This document shows positions 1 to 7,355 of a stretch of DNA of 17,885 bases, in pieces. Under the pieces are notes generated by a model. The model did not search any database. It had not been told where the DNA came from and was given only the letters and a program-made list of their open reading frames with translations. The stretch lies in contig JAEYSE010000072.1 in assembly GCA_023435025.1 (NCBI GenBank), forward strand, positions 1 through 17,885. Reading direction: 5' to 3'. The translations under genes were made by a program, and so were the position numbers. This stretch comes from Bacillota bacterium. GTDB taxonomy: Bacteria > Bacillota > Clostridia > Christensenellales > CAG-138. How positions within the stretch are numbered: position 1 is the stretch's first letter; each line of letters begins with the position of its first letter.

Positions 1-40
1 GTATGTACTTGTGAAGGCATACCTGGGGGTTTTTAAGGGA

Positions 41-71
41 TCGGCGCTTGAAAGCGCCGACGGGTTTTTTC
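41..71 (+). terminator. Rho-independent terminator of an off-window gene
   Basis: An 8-bp perfect stem (TCGGCGCT at 41-48 with AGCGCCGA at 53-60, four-base loop) is followed by a run of six T at 65-70. It should end transcription of a plus-strand gene entering from the left. One frame is open from base 1 to a TAA at 34-36, just before the stem, so the last eleven codons of that gene may lie in bases 1-36; this is too short to identify. Confidence 0.8.
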
Positions 72-149
72 TTATAAGGTTGTTGCGTTTGGCTATTTAA
101 GCCCTCCCATCAGAGGAAGCCGAGCAAATTTTCACGATTAATCAATAAA

Positions 150-183
150 AATATGAAGATGTCACGCTTTTTCGTGCGTGACA
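150..183 (-). terminator. Possible terminator of the SDR oxidoreductase gene
   Basis: TGTCACGC at 160-167 pairs with GCGTGACA at 176-183 around an eight-base loop, 30 bases past the stop codon of the minus-strand dehydrogenase. On the minus strand the stem is followed by an A/T-rich stretch containing five T, but not by an immediate uninterrupted T run, so this is a moderate call. The rest of 72-213 shows nothing recognisable. Confidence 0.45.
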
Positions 184-213
184 CCCTCGAAACAAGTCAT
201 AGAAGCGGATGTA

Positions 214-1107
214 TCAAGAGCAAACGAATTTCCCGCCGTTTACATGCAGCGTCTGCCCGGTCACATAGGCGGAGTCGTCCGTCGCAAGATATACGTATGT
301 CGGCCCAAGCTCAAACGGCTGTGCCGCACGCCCGAGAGGGGTATCCTGCCCGAAATTCGCCACATTCTGTTCGTCAAAGCTTGCGGGGATCAGCGGCGTC
401 CACACAGGGCCGGGGGCCACTGCGTTCACCCGGATGCCGCGCTTGGCTAAAGATAACGCAAGCGAGCGCGTGAACGTCACGATCGCGCCTTTGGTGGAAG
501 AATAATCTAAAAGCGTATCGTGCCCGCCATATGCCGTGACGGATGTGGTGTTGATGATACATGCACCCTTTTTCATGTGGGGCAGCGCGGCCTTCGCCAT
601 ATAGAAGTAGCTGAAAATATTGGTCGCAAACGTCGTCTGCAATTGTTCCGCCGTAATATCCTCCAGCCGCTGCTGCGGGTACTGCACGGCGGCGTTATTG
701 ACTAATATGTCGATGCGCGAAAACGTCTGCATGGTTTTTGCAATTGCGTCTATCGCCGTCTGCTCCTGTTTGAGGTCGCCGGCGATTACAAGGCAGCGCC
801 TTCCCGTCTGTTCCACCTGCTTTTTGGTTTCTTCAGCGTCCGTATCGTTGCTCAGATGTACAATTACGATATCCGCACCCTCTTTTGCGAACGCGACTGC
901 CGCCGCCTGGCCGATACCGCTATCTCCGCCGGTAATCACGGCGACTTTATCCGTCAGCTTGTTGGAGCCGTCATATGTCGGGTTATCGGCTACAGGCTCC
1001 GGGGTCATTGCGTTCTGGTCGCCGGGCTGCTTGTTCTGGTGCTGCGGCGGAAAACCGGATGGCGCCTGGGGGGATTGGTTTTGATAAGTGGATGGTTTGT
1101 CCTGCAT
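214..1107 (-). CDS. SDR-family NAD(P)-dependent oxidoreductase (YghA/YhdF/general-stress-protein-39 type)
   Basis: A 297-residue classical short-chain dehydrogenase/reductase. It has the Rossmann cofactor motif TGGDSGIG (residues 59-66), NNAA (137-140), a catalytic Ser at about 189 and the YxxxK pair Tyr202/Lys206, and ends in the usual VTGQTLHVNGG. The first 45 residues are a Gln/Pro-rich extension, which is characteristic of the YghA/YhdF/YhxC subgroup (stress-associated cytosolic dehydrogenases annotated as glucose/ribitol dehydrogenase homologues). The ATG is preceded by GGAGGT five bases upstream on the minus strand, which fixes the start. It is monocistronic and diverges from the redox operon at 1279. 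The substrate cannot be read from sequence; the Asp62 within the glycine motif is usual for this subgroup. Family is confident, substrate unknown. Confidence 0.93.
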   Translation of the reverse strand: MQDKPSTYQNQSPQAPSGFPPQHQNKQPGDQNAMTPEPVADNPTYDGSNKLTDKVAVITGGDSGIGQAAAVAFAKEGADIVIVHLSNDTDAEETKKQVEQTGRRCLVIAGDLKQEQTAIDAIAKTMQTFSRIDILVNNAAVQYPQQRLEDITAEQLQTTFATNIFSYFYMAKAALPHMKKGACIINTTSVTAYGGHDTLLDYSSTKGAIVTFTRSLALSLAKRGIRVNAVAPGPVWTPLIPASFDEQNVANFGQDTPLGRAAQPFELGPTYVYLATDDSAYVTGQTLHVNGGKFVCS

Positions 1108-1208
1108 GAGATACCTCCGTGTTTTTTCGATATGTTCTGCGCAATCAGCTGCATTTATGCGGCATAGCCGCCTATCAACCCGGAATGATATATTCTGCGG
1201 CTTCTTTA

Positions 1209-1237
1209 TTGCCAGCAGATGATATAAACGTTATACT
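1209..1237 (+). promoter_or_regulatory. Sigma-A promoter of the 1279 operon
   Basis: TTGCCA at 1209-1214 and TATACT at 1232-1237 are separated by 17 bases; each box differs from consensus at one position. The predicted start of transcription is near 1244, leaving a short leader before the AAGGAGG site at 1266-1272. Confidence 0.75.
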
Positions 1238-1252
1238 TATGAAAATATAACG
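1229..1252. promoter_or_regulatory. Inverted repeat over the -10 box (operator candidate)
   Basis: CGTTATA at 1229-1235 is repeated in inverse orientation as TATAACG at 1246-1252 with a ten-base gap. It overlaps the -10 box and the predicted transcription start of the operon, where a repressor would block transcription. I do not recognise the factor. Confidence 0.45.
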
Positions 1253-1278
1253 ATTGCGTTAATACAAGGAGGGGTTTC

Positions 1279-1758
1279 ATGCACATCAAACAGGAAGTCA
1301 GTGTACAAAAAATCGGCAAAGATGCCGAGGACCTGTTCCGCGGCGGTTTTTTCTGCTCAGAGGCGCTGATGAGCTCCATACGTTCCAATTTCGAGCTGGA
1401 TGTTCCCGAAGAAGTCATTGCCATGGCGTCCGGGTTTCCGGTAGGGATTGGCCGAAGCAAATGCCTGTGCGGTGCGGTATCCGGCGGGGTCATGGCGCTG
1501 GGGCTGTTCTTTGGCCGCACCGTGCAGGGCGACCCGAAGGTAGAGAAAAACCTTGCCGTCGCCAAGGAACTGCACGATTATTTTAAGGAGGCGACCGGAA
1601 AGAATGCGCTATGCTGCCGCGTTCTCACCAAGGAATTCGATATGAGCAAGGGCGAACATAAGGAGCAGTGTATTCATTTTACCGGTATGGTTGCGCGCAA
1701 GGTGGCTCAGATTATCATGCGCGAGCTTTCCCTAACAAATCTTGACGGCGCGGCATAA
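1279..1758 (+). CDS. C_GCAxxG_C_C family putative redox protein
   Basis: A 159-residue soluble protein of the C_GCAxxG_C_C family, found mainly in anaerobes and presumed redox-active or metal-binding through conserved cysteines. Visible cysteines are Cys26 (in GGFFCSEA), Cys62 and Cys64 in KCLCGAVSGG, Cys112-Cys113, and Cys131. CGAVSGG followed by a LG segment is the family signature, and the whole-length pattern fits. There is no signal peptide or transmembrane segment, so it is cytosolic. AAGGAGG lies seven bases before the ATG. It is the first gene of an operon with a TDT transporter and YedF; its stop codon overlaps the Shine-Dalgarno site of the transporter gene, suggesting close coupling. 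No enzymatic activity is established for the family, so a role in sulfur, selenium or thiol redox chemistry here is inference from neighbours. Confidence 0.85.
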   Translation: MHIKQEVSVQKIGKDAEDLFRGGFFCSEALMSSIRSNFELDVPEEVIAMASGFPVGIGRSKCLCGAVSGGVMALGLFFGRTVQGDPKVEKNLAVAKELHDYFKEATGKNALCCRVLTKEFDMSKGEHKEQCIHFTGMVARKVAQIIMRELSLTNLDGAA

Positions 1759-1768
1759 GGAGAACCAT

Positions 1769-2707
1769 ATGAAAAAACTGCTTCATGCAATACCGCTCCC
1801 GCTTTCAGGCGTCATGCTGGGCTTTGCAGCGCTAGGAAATCTCTTGCAGAGCTACGGGGAATGGATACGCGCCCTCTGTGGCGCGATATCATTCGTGCTG
1901 TTCTTGCTGCTCGCGCTGAAGTTTCTTATTTTGCATGCGTCTTTTAAGGAGGATATGAAAAACCCCGTGATGGCGAGCGTTTTTGCAACGTTCCCCATGG
2001 GCATGATGCTACTAAGCGTCTACGCAAAACCCATTCTGGGGGCTGCCGCCGTTTGGATGTGGTGGCTTGCCATTGCGCTACACATGGCGCTGATCATATG
2101 GTTTACCATGAAGTTTCTTTTCAAGCTGCAACTGCAGAAGGTATTTGCGAGCTACTTTATTGTATATGTGGGTATCGTGGCCGGGAGCGTAACCGCACCC
2201 GCTTATTCCATGCAGCCGTTTGGAATGGTCCTCTTTTACTTCGGCTTCGTTTCTTTGATTCTTCTTTTAGGGCTGGTTTCTTACCGCTATCTGAAATTGA
2301 AAGAACTTCCGGAGCCCGTACGTCCGCTGTTTTGCATATTCGCGGCACCTGCCAGCCTGTGCCTTGCGGGGTATCTGAATTCCGCTGCGGAAAAATCCCC
2401 GGCGTTGCTCATTGTTCTTGCGGTATTGGCGGGTATATTATATTTGATGGTGCTTGTTGCACTGCCCAAACTTCTGAAATTGAAGTTTTACCCAGGCTAT
2501 TCGGCCTTCACGTTCCCGTTTATCATCAGCGGTATTGCGTGCAAGCAGCTCGCGGGATTTTACGCGAAGGCGGGTACACCCGTTCCAGCGCTTGGAGTTA
2601 TAGCAACGGTGCTGACGGCAGTTGCGGTGGTGCTGGCCGTTTATACTCTGGTATGGTACGTGATGGCTGTTTTGAAGGCGGTTAGGCAGCAATCTGTTGC
2701 GGCCTAA
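1769..2707 (+). CDS. TDT-family (TehA/SLAC1-like) membrane transporter
   Basis: A 312-residue polytopic membrane protein with about ten hydrophobic helices, matching the tellurite-resistance/dicarboxylate transporter (TDT) family that includes TehA, fungal sulfite exporters and plant SLAC1 anion channels. Family-like segments are the N-terminal PLPLSGVMLGFAALGNLL and the later APASLCLAGYL. The ATG at 1769 was chosen because AAGGAG (1757-1762) sits six bases before it; an in-frame TTG at 1742 lies inside the upstream gene and has no such site. The protein probably moves a small anion across the cytoplasmic membrane; sulfite, tellurite or a dicarboxylate are all possible within the family. Position between a cysteine-rich redox protein and YedF favours a sulfur or selenium oxyanion, but that is context inference only. 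Confidence 0.88.
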   Translation: MKKLLHAIPLPLSGVMLGFAALGNLLQSYGEWIRALCGAISFVLFLLLALKFLILHASFKEDMKNPVMASVFATFPMGMMLLSVYAKPILGAAAVWMWWLAIALHMALIIWFTMKFLFKLQLQKVFASYFIVYVGIVAGSVTAPAYSMQPFGMVLFYFGFVSLILLLGLVSYRYLKLKELPEPVRPLFCIFAAPASLCLAGYLNSAAEKSPALLIVLAVLAGILYLMVLVALPKLLKLKFYPGYSAFTFPFIISGIACKQLAGFYAKAGTPVPALGVIATVLTAVAVVLAVYTLVWYVMAVLKAVRQQSVAA

Positions 2708-2743
2708 TCACGCAGGGGAAAACGCGCGAAAGGAAGCGGAACT

Positions 2744-3343
2744 ATGGCAAAACAAATCGACGCACGCGGGCTGCTTTGTCCCAAGCCGGTAATCCTGGCA
2801 AAAAAAGAGCTGGACGCAGGAGAAACGGAGCTTACGGTATTGGTAGATAACGCCATCGCCGTGCAGAACCTCACGCGGCTGGCGCAGGCCAGTCAAAGGC
2901 AAATCGAATCTCGCGAGGCTGAGGGCGGCTTTGAGGTGCGCATAGTAGGAAAAGGTAAGGCAGGGGAGAGCGTGATGCCAAATGATATCCACTGTGCCCC
3001 CGATACCGGATATGCGGTGTTCATCGGCAAGGACCATGTTGGCGAAGGCGATCCGACCCTTGGTTACAATCTGATGAAGATGTTCCTTTATACGTTGAGC
3101 GAAAGCGCGGATTTACCCGCAAGCGTTCTGTTCATGAACGGCGGTGTAAAACTACCTGCAGGCGGAGAGCAGCAGGTAATCGATAGCCTGAACGCCCTTA
3201 TAGGCAAAGGCGTAGAAGTGCTGGTATGCGGCGCTTGCCTGAATTTTTACAACATTTCGGATCAGCTTGCTGTTGGTAAAGTCAGCAACATGTACGAGAT
3301 ACTCTCCCGCATGCAGGCGGCAAGCAAGGTCATTACGGTATAA
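2744..3343 (+). CDS. yedF: YedF-type sulfurtransferase-like protein (TusA/SirA plus DsrE-like domains)
   Basis: A 199-residue two-domain protein. Residues 1-70 are a TusA/SirA domain with the persulfide-carrier motif LLCPKP (Cys12); residues 88-199 are a DsrE/DsrF-like domain with GKDHVGEGD, LFMNGGVKL and the two-cysteine motif VCGACLNFYN (Cys162, Cys165). This architecture matches the YedF family described as selenium-metabolism associated, because it co-occurs with SelD in genomes. It is expected to carry sulfur or selenium as a persulfide/selenide between cysteines in the cytosol. It follows the transporter by 36 bases with AAAGGA nine bases before the ATG, and is the last gene before a strong terminator. 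No selD, selA or selB is in the window, so the selenium role is untested; generic sulfur relay is the alternative. Confidence 0.9.
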   Translation: MAKQIDARGLLCPKPVILAKKELDAGETELTVLVDNAIAVQNLTRLAQASQRQIESREAEGGFEVRIVGKGKAGESVMPNDIHCAPDTGYAVFIGKDHVGEGDPTLGYNLMKMFLYTLSESADLPASVLFMNGGVKLPAGGEQQVIDSLNALIGKGVEVLVCGACLNFYNISDQLAVGKVSNMYEILSRMQAASKVITV

Positions 3344-3358
3344 TAAAAATGGTATCAT

Positions 3359-3388
3359 AAAAGCCCGGCGCAATGCCGGGCTTTTGCT
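3359..3388 (+). terminator. Terminator of the 1279-3343 operon
   Basis: An 11-bp perfect stem (AAAAGCCCGGC at 3359-3369 with GCCGGGCTTTT at 3375-3385) has a five-base loop and ends in four T, 16 bases after the yedF stop codon. Confidence 0.9.
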
Positions 3389-3390
3389 AT

Positions 3391-3510
3391 TTGCATGATA
3401 AGCATATCGTCGATCTGCTCGGCGCCAATAAAAAGGTGGATCATATAAGCTTTTCAATTGACTATTTCGCAGAAAAGGATATAGTAAACAAGAGCGTATT
3501 TACCGCTTAA
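3391..3510 (+). pseudogene. Possible gene remnant or very small ORF (about 39 codons)
   Basis: Between the yedF terminator and the exporter operon one frame is open from a TTG at 3391 to TAA at 3508-3510. It reads HDKHIVDLLGANKKVDHISF and then continues through SIDYFAEKDIV to SVFTA. The composition looks like real protein rather than random translation, but no ribosome binding site precedes it and the terminator lies directly upstream. It could be the decayed 3' end of a lost gene. I do not recognise a family. The remaining spacer up to 3617 holds a TATAAT at 3554-3559 without a good -35 box, possibly the -10 of the exporter promoter. Confidence 0.3.
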
Positions 3511-3617
3511 TAAAAAGGAACAGCACGTTCATATTCTGTTCAAGATTACGATATATAATCTGTCCATTGCGGCCATAAGCCGTTGCAATATTGATTTATA
3601 ATATAGGGGAATCGACT

Positions 3618-5261
3618 ATGGAAATGACCAAACAGCAGAGCCTTGAACCGGAAGAAAGCGGCGCGCCGCGCCGCAAAGGAATAAAGCCGCGCGGTGCGGG
3701 AACAGGCAATAAAAAGCGCGTCAGGCGCTGGATCATACTCGGCGTTATAGTGCTTATCATCGCCGGGTTGTTCTACGCTTGCTCTCAGATGGGGAAGCAA
3801 GCCCAAAACATACTCGCGCAGTCGGATACCCTTGTGCTTTCCTACCAGGATTTCGAAAATTCCATCAGCGCCACCGGAACGGTGGAGAGCGCTACGAGCG
3901 AATATGTCTATTCCACGCAGTCATATCCCGTGCAGGTTGTGCATGTGGAAGTCGGTGATGTGGTAAAGGAAGGCGATCTGTTAGCCGAACTCGACAGCAG
4001 CGCGTTGGAAGACCAGATAGAGGCGAAGGAACTCTCCACCGGCCTTTCCGCCGATGCCGCGGCGCAACAGGTGAAATCTGCGCGGGATGCCTACAATTCC
4101 GCCAAGAAAGCACTGGATGAAGGCCTCAACGCCTCCATCATCAGCGCGGAAAATGCTGTGCAGGTCGCCTATGACAACTGGCAGAAGGCGATTCGTACCT
4201 ACGACAATTACGCTGAGAGCGTTGACGACGCGTTGGACGAAGCGGAAGATGCGGTTCGGGATGCGAAAGAAGCGTATGATAAAGCTGAGGAGATTGCTTC
4301 AACCTCAGGTTTACCTGAAGATATAGCAAAAAGAGATGCCGCTAAAGGCGAGTGGGAAAAGGCAAAAGCAAATCTTGAGATGGTTCGTGAACAGTACGAT
4401 ACGTCGGACAATACTCTGGATGAGTATCGCTATGCGATAGAGTCCACCTACAACGCCTACATCACTGCGCAGCAGCAGCTGGAAGCCGCGCACTACAACG
4501 CAAATACGCAGCTGCAAAGTAGCAAAAACAGCCTGAGTAACGCGCAAATCAACGCCAATACGGACAGCGCAGCGCTGACTCTGGCGCAGTTGCAGGAGGA
4601 TCTGGAGGAGACCAAAATCAAGGCGCCCGCCGCAGGGACAGTAACCGCCGTGTACGCGAACGTCGGGGCTTCGGGCGCGGGGCTGTTATTTGTAATTGAG
4701 GATACCGCCAACCTTGTAGTGGAAACCTCCGTCAAGGGTTACGATGTGGGGACCGTCAAGCCCAGCATGCCTGTTTCCATCAAATCCGACGCTACGGGAG
4801 ACACGGTGTTTGACGGTCGCGTTTTAAGCATCGCGCCTACCTCCAACAAAAACGCAAGGGGAGAAACGGATACCACCGGTGACGTGCTGTTTGCCACGGA
4901 GGTTGCGGTGCTTTCAAAGGATACGGGCTTGCGTATCGGCATGAGCGTACGGCTCAATTACATCATTGCGCAGCAACAGGGCGTGCTTCTTGTACCCTAT
5001 GACGCGATTTACGAAAACGAAAACGGCGAAAGCTGCGTGCTGCTTGCCGAACAACAGCAAGACAGCAGATATAAGCTTAGGGAAGTAAAAGTGACACAGG
5101 GGCAGGAAAACGACATCGACGTAATCATTACCGGCGACGAAATCGCTCCCGGCGTTATGGTTGTGACCACCCCGGATAAGTACCTGACCAAGCTCGATCA
5201 GGAGCTGGCTATGGTGGATTTCAGCGCCATTCCGGGGTTTAATATGGCGGCGGCCGGTTGA
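3618..5261 (+). CDS. HlyD/MacA-type membrane-fusion (adaptor) subunit of ABC exporter
   Basis: A 547-residue periplasmic-adaptor-like protein. After a basic cytoplasmic N-terminus comes one transmembrane helix (about 37-56), a first lipoyl half motif (VQVVHVEVGDVVKEGDLLAELD, about 105-126, shown only by its edges VQVV and AELD), a very long Ala/Glu-rich coiled-coil hairpin (about 130-333), the second lipoyl half (IKAPAAGTVTAVYANVG, 334-350), a beta-barrel domain and a C-terminal membrane-proximal domain. ATG 3618 was chosen because GGGGA precedes it by seven bases; the longer TTG start at 3591 has no such support. It should dock on the FtsX-like permease and form a conduit for substrate. It is the first gene of an operon with the ATPase (ten-base gap) and permease. 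In a Gram-positive host it would extend into the cell wall instead of meeting an outer-membrane channel. Substrate unknown; MacAB relatives export peptides, drugs or lipids. Confidence 0.9.
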   Translation: MEMTKQQSLEPEESGAPRRKGIKPRGAGTGNKKRVRRWIILGVIVLIIAGLFYACSQMGKQAQNILAQSDTLVLSYQDFENSISATGTVESATSEYVYSTQSYPVQVVHVEVGDVVKEGDLLAELDSSALEDQIEAKELSTGLSADAAAQQVKSARDAYNSAKKALDEGLNASIISAENAVQVAYDNWQKAIRTYDNYAESVDDALDEAEDAVRDAKEAYDKAEEIASTSGLPEDIAKRDAAKGEWEKAKANLEMVREQYDTSDNTLDEYRYAIESTYNAYITAQQQLEAAHYNANTQLQSSKNSLSNAQINANTDSAALTLAQLQEDLEETKIKAPAAGTVTAVYANVGASGAGLLFVIEDTANLVVETSVKGYDVGTVKPSMPVSIKSDATGDTVFDGRVLSIAPTSNKNARGETDTTGDVLFATEVAVLSKDTGLRIGMSVRLNYIIAQQQGVLLVPYDAIYENENGESCVLLAEQQQDSRYKLREVKVTQGQENDIDVIITGDEIAPGVMVVTTPDKYLTKLDQELAMVDFSAIPGFNMAAAG

Positions 5262-5271
5262 CGGAGGGAGC

Positions 5272-5976
5272 ATGCAAGATACGATCATCCGCATGCGGAA
5301 TATCATCAAGCGGTTCTATATTGGACAGCCGAACGAACTGGAGATATTACACGGCATCGATCTGACGGTGGGCCGCGGGGAGTTCGTTTCCATTGTGGGC
5401 GCGTCCGGCTCAGGCAAATCCACGCTGATGAACCTGATCGGGGCTTTAGACAGGGCGACGGAAGGCAGCTATGAGCTGGACGGCACCGTGATTGAGGACG
5501 CAAAGGACGCGGAACTTTCCGCCATTCGCAATAAAAAGGTCGGTTTTGTGTTCCAAAACTTCAACCTTATTCCAAGGACCAACGCGCTCAAAAATGTGGA
5601 GCTTCCCATGCTCTACGCAGGGGTTCCCGCGCGGGAGCGTACACAGAAAGCAAAAGAACTTCTGGCCATGGTGGAAATGGATGACCGCATGAACCACCAG
5701 CCCAATGAGCTTTCCGGCGGGCAGAAGCAACGCGTCGCCATTGCGCGCGCCATGGCGAACGATCCGGCGATACTCCTCGCCGATGAGCCGACGGGCGCTC
5801 TCGATTCAAAGACTGGCCGGCTGGTGATGGACCTGTTCCATACGCTCAATAAGGAGCATGGCAAGACTGTGGTGCTTATCACACATAACCCCTCCCTTGC
5901 AAGGGAGACGGGGCGCATGCTGACCATGACGGACGGCATGTTGTACTATGAGGGCGCGGCGGAGGGCAAGGTATGA
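5272..5976 (+). CDS. MacB/LolD-type ABC transporter ATP-binding protein
   Basis: A 234-residue ABC ATPase, the usual size for this stand-alone subunit. All motifs are intact: Walker A GASGSGKST (43-51), Q-loop Gln95 in FVFQNFNL, signature LSGGQ (147-151), Walker B ILLADEP (167-173) and H-loop His205 in ITHNP. It powers the exporter by ATP hydrolysis on the cytoplasmic face. ACGGAGGGAG sits just before the ATG. Its TGA stop overlaps the start codon of the permease in an ATGA arrangement (5973-5976), so the two subunits are translationally coupled. Assignment to the MacB/LolD-like mechanotransmission group comes from sequence style and from the permease partner. Confidence 0.95.
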   Translation: MQDTIIRMRNIIKRFYIGQPNELEILHGIDLTVGRGEFVSIVGASGSGKSTLMNLIGALDRATEGSYELDGTVIEDAKDAELSAIRNKKVGFVFQNFNLIPRTNALKNVELPMLYAGVPARERTQKAKELLAMVEMDDRMNHQPNELSGGQKQRVAIARAMANDPAILLADEPTGALDSKTGRLVMDLFHTLNKEHGKTVVLITHNPSLARETGRMLTMTDGMLYYEGAAEGKV

Positions 5977-7244
5977 ATTTGTGGGAGAACATCCGCCTTG
6001 CGCTGGAAGGTTTAAAAGCAAACAAGATGCGCGCGCTTTTGACCATGCTGGGCATCATCATAGGCATTGCATCCGTTATCGCCATACTGACAGTGGGAAA
6101 CTCCTTGAGCGGCACGATCACCAACTCCATGGGATCTCTTGGCGCAACAAATATCTATGTCTACTTGCAAAGCAAAGAGGAGGGCAACCAGTTTGGCGGC
6201 ATGTTTGCACAACCCGCCAACCCGGATGATGACAGCCGCCTCACCGATGAAATGGTTGAGAACCTGCTGCATCGCTATCCGAACGAGGTCGCAGGCGTCA
6301 GCATTGCAGAATCCGCAGGCCGTGGCCGCGCCCAGGAAGGCCGGCTCTATGCAAACGTCAGCGTATCGGGCGTAAATGCCTTCTATATAGAAGGGAACAA
6401 CATAGATCTTTTGTCTGGCCGGGCCATTAGCGAACGAGACATGGACGGGCTAAGAAATTCCGCGGTGGTGTCCGATAAACTTGTAAATAACATGTTTAAG
6501 GGCAACCCTCAATCGGCACTTGGACAGGAACTTAAAGTAACCATTGGGGACGAAGCGTATACCTTTAACATAGTAGGTGTTTATAAATATGTAGCGACGG
6601 GTATGTCATTTTCCACCGCCAGTGAAAAGGATATGACAACGGATTTACTCTTGCCCGTCACCACCGTCAAGCGCATGAACAATTCGGCGGAAGGGTACGA
6701 TTTTATCACTGTAACCACGCGCAACACCCAGGATACTGCCGCGTTTGTTTCCCAGTTGGAGAATTTTTTCAACCGCTACTATGAGAAGAATGAGAAGTTC
6801 CGTGCAACAGCCATGAGCATGGAGAACATACTCGATCAGGTGGACAGCGTAATGGGTACGATCAGCATCGCGCTCTCCGTTATAGCGGGTATTTCTCTGC
6901 TGGTGGGCGGCATCGGCGTGATGAACATCATGCTGGTTTCGGTCACCGAGCGTACGAGGGAGATCGGCACGCGCAAGGCGCTGGGAGCTACAAACGGGAA
7001 CATTCGTATTCAGTTTGTGGTGGAAAGCACCATCGTCTGCATGATCGGCGGGGCGATCGGCGTGGTGCTGGGTGGCGCCCTCGGATATTTCGGCAGTTCT
7101 CTGATCGGTACCCCCGTAGGGCCGGACGTTTCGTCGATACTGATTGCGGTCGGATTTTCCATGGGTATCGGCGTGTTCTTTGGCTATTATCCTGCCAACA
7201 AAGCTGCGCGCCTTGACCCCATCGAGGCCCTGCGGTACGAATAA
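5973..7244 (+). CDS. MacB-like (FtsX-domain) ABC transporter permease
   Basis: A 423-residue permease with the four-helix MacB/FtsX topology: transmembrane helix 1 at about 21-43, a large extracytoplasmic domain (about 45-290), then helices 2-4 at about 298-322, 350-375 and 386-406. The coupling segment SVTERTREIGTRKALGA (323-339) and the C-terminal PIEALRYE are hallmarks of the family. The N-terminus (NIRLALEGLKANKMRALLTM) is also typical. It would transmit ATPase movement to the extracytoplasmic adaptor rather than pass substrate through the membrane core. It is the last gene of the exporter operon; no terminator with a good T run follows directly. No two-component regulator or immunity gene is adjacent, so the trigger and cargo cannot be deduced. 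Confidence 0.94.
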   Translation: MNLWENIRLALEGLKANKMRALLTMLGIIIGIASVIAILTVGNSLSGTITNSMGSLGATNIYVYLQSKEEGNQFGGMFAQPANPDDDSRLTDEMVENLLHRYPNEVAGVSIAESAGRGRAQEGRLYANVSVSGVNAFYIEGNNIDLLSGRAISERDMDGLRNSAVVSDKLVNNMFKGNPQSALGQELKVTIGDEAYTFNIVGVYKYVATGMSFSTASEKDMTTDLLLPVTTVKRMNNSAEGYDFITVTTRNTQDTAAFVSQLENFFNRYYEKNEKFRATAMSMENILDQVDSVMGTISIALSVIAGISLLVGGIGVMNIMLVSVTERTREIGTRKALGATNGNIRIQFVVESTIVCMIGGAIGVVLGGALGYFGSSLIGTPVGPDVSSILIAVGFSMGIGVFFGYYPANKAARLDPIEALRYE

Positions 7245-7264
7245 GGGTGCCGCAACAGAAAGCC

Positions 7265-7293
7265 TGTACAATCGCGCCAGAGAACGGTATACT
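7265..7293 (+). promoter_or_regulatory. Promoter candidate for the aminotransferase-TtcA pair
   Basis: TGTACA at 7265-7270 and TATACT at 7288-7293 are 17 bases apart, four and five matches to consensus. It lies in the 111-base gap after the permease, so the next two genes probably have their own transcript. Confidence 0.5.
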
Positions 7294-7303
7294 ATTAGTA
7301 GAA

Positions 7304-7330
7304 GCCCCGCCGCAGTTTTTGCGGCGGGGC
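7304..7330 (+). terminator. GC-rich hairpin between permease and aminotransferase genes
   Basis: GCCCCGCCGC at 7304-7313 pairs perfectly with GCGGCGGGGC at 7321-7330 around a seven-base loop. Only CGTTT follows, so it is a weak intrinsic terminator at best. It lies downstream of the promoter candidate and just upstream of the AAGGAGAAGG ribosome binding site, so it could instead be a leader hairpin or attenuator. Confidence 0.5.
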
Positions 7331-7355
7331 CGTTTAAGGAGAAGGCGCATTTGAT

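Noticed and set aside
620..1084. 154-codon plus-strand frame opposite the SDR gene
   Set aside because: It is the antisense shadow of an SDR gene with all motifs intact; it has no ribosome binding site and no protein family features.
2053..2685. 210-codon plus-strand frame inside the TDT transporter gene
   Set aside because: Cys/Gly/Arg-rich translation in an alternative frame of a clear membrane protein gene.
1279..3343. Selenocysteine (in-frame TGA) in the redox operon
   Set aside because: None of the three genes is interrupted by TGA, and all align with Cys at the expected positions.
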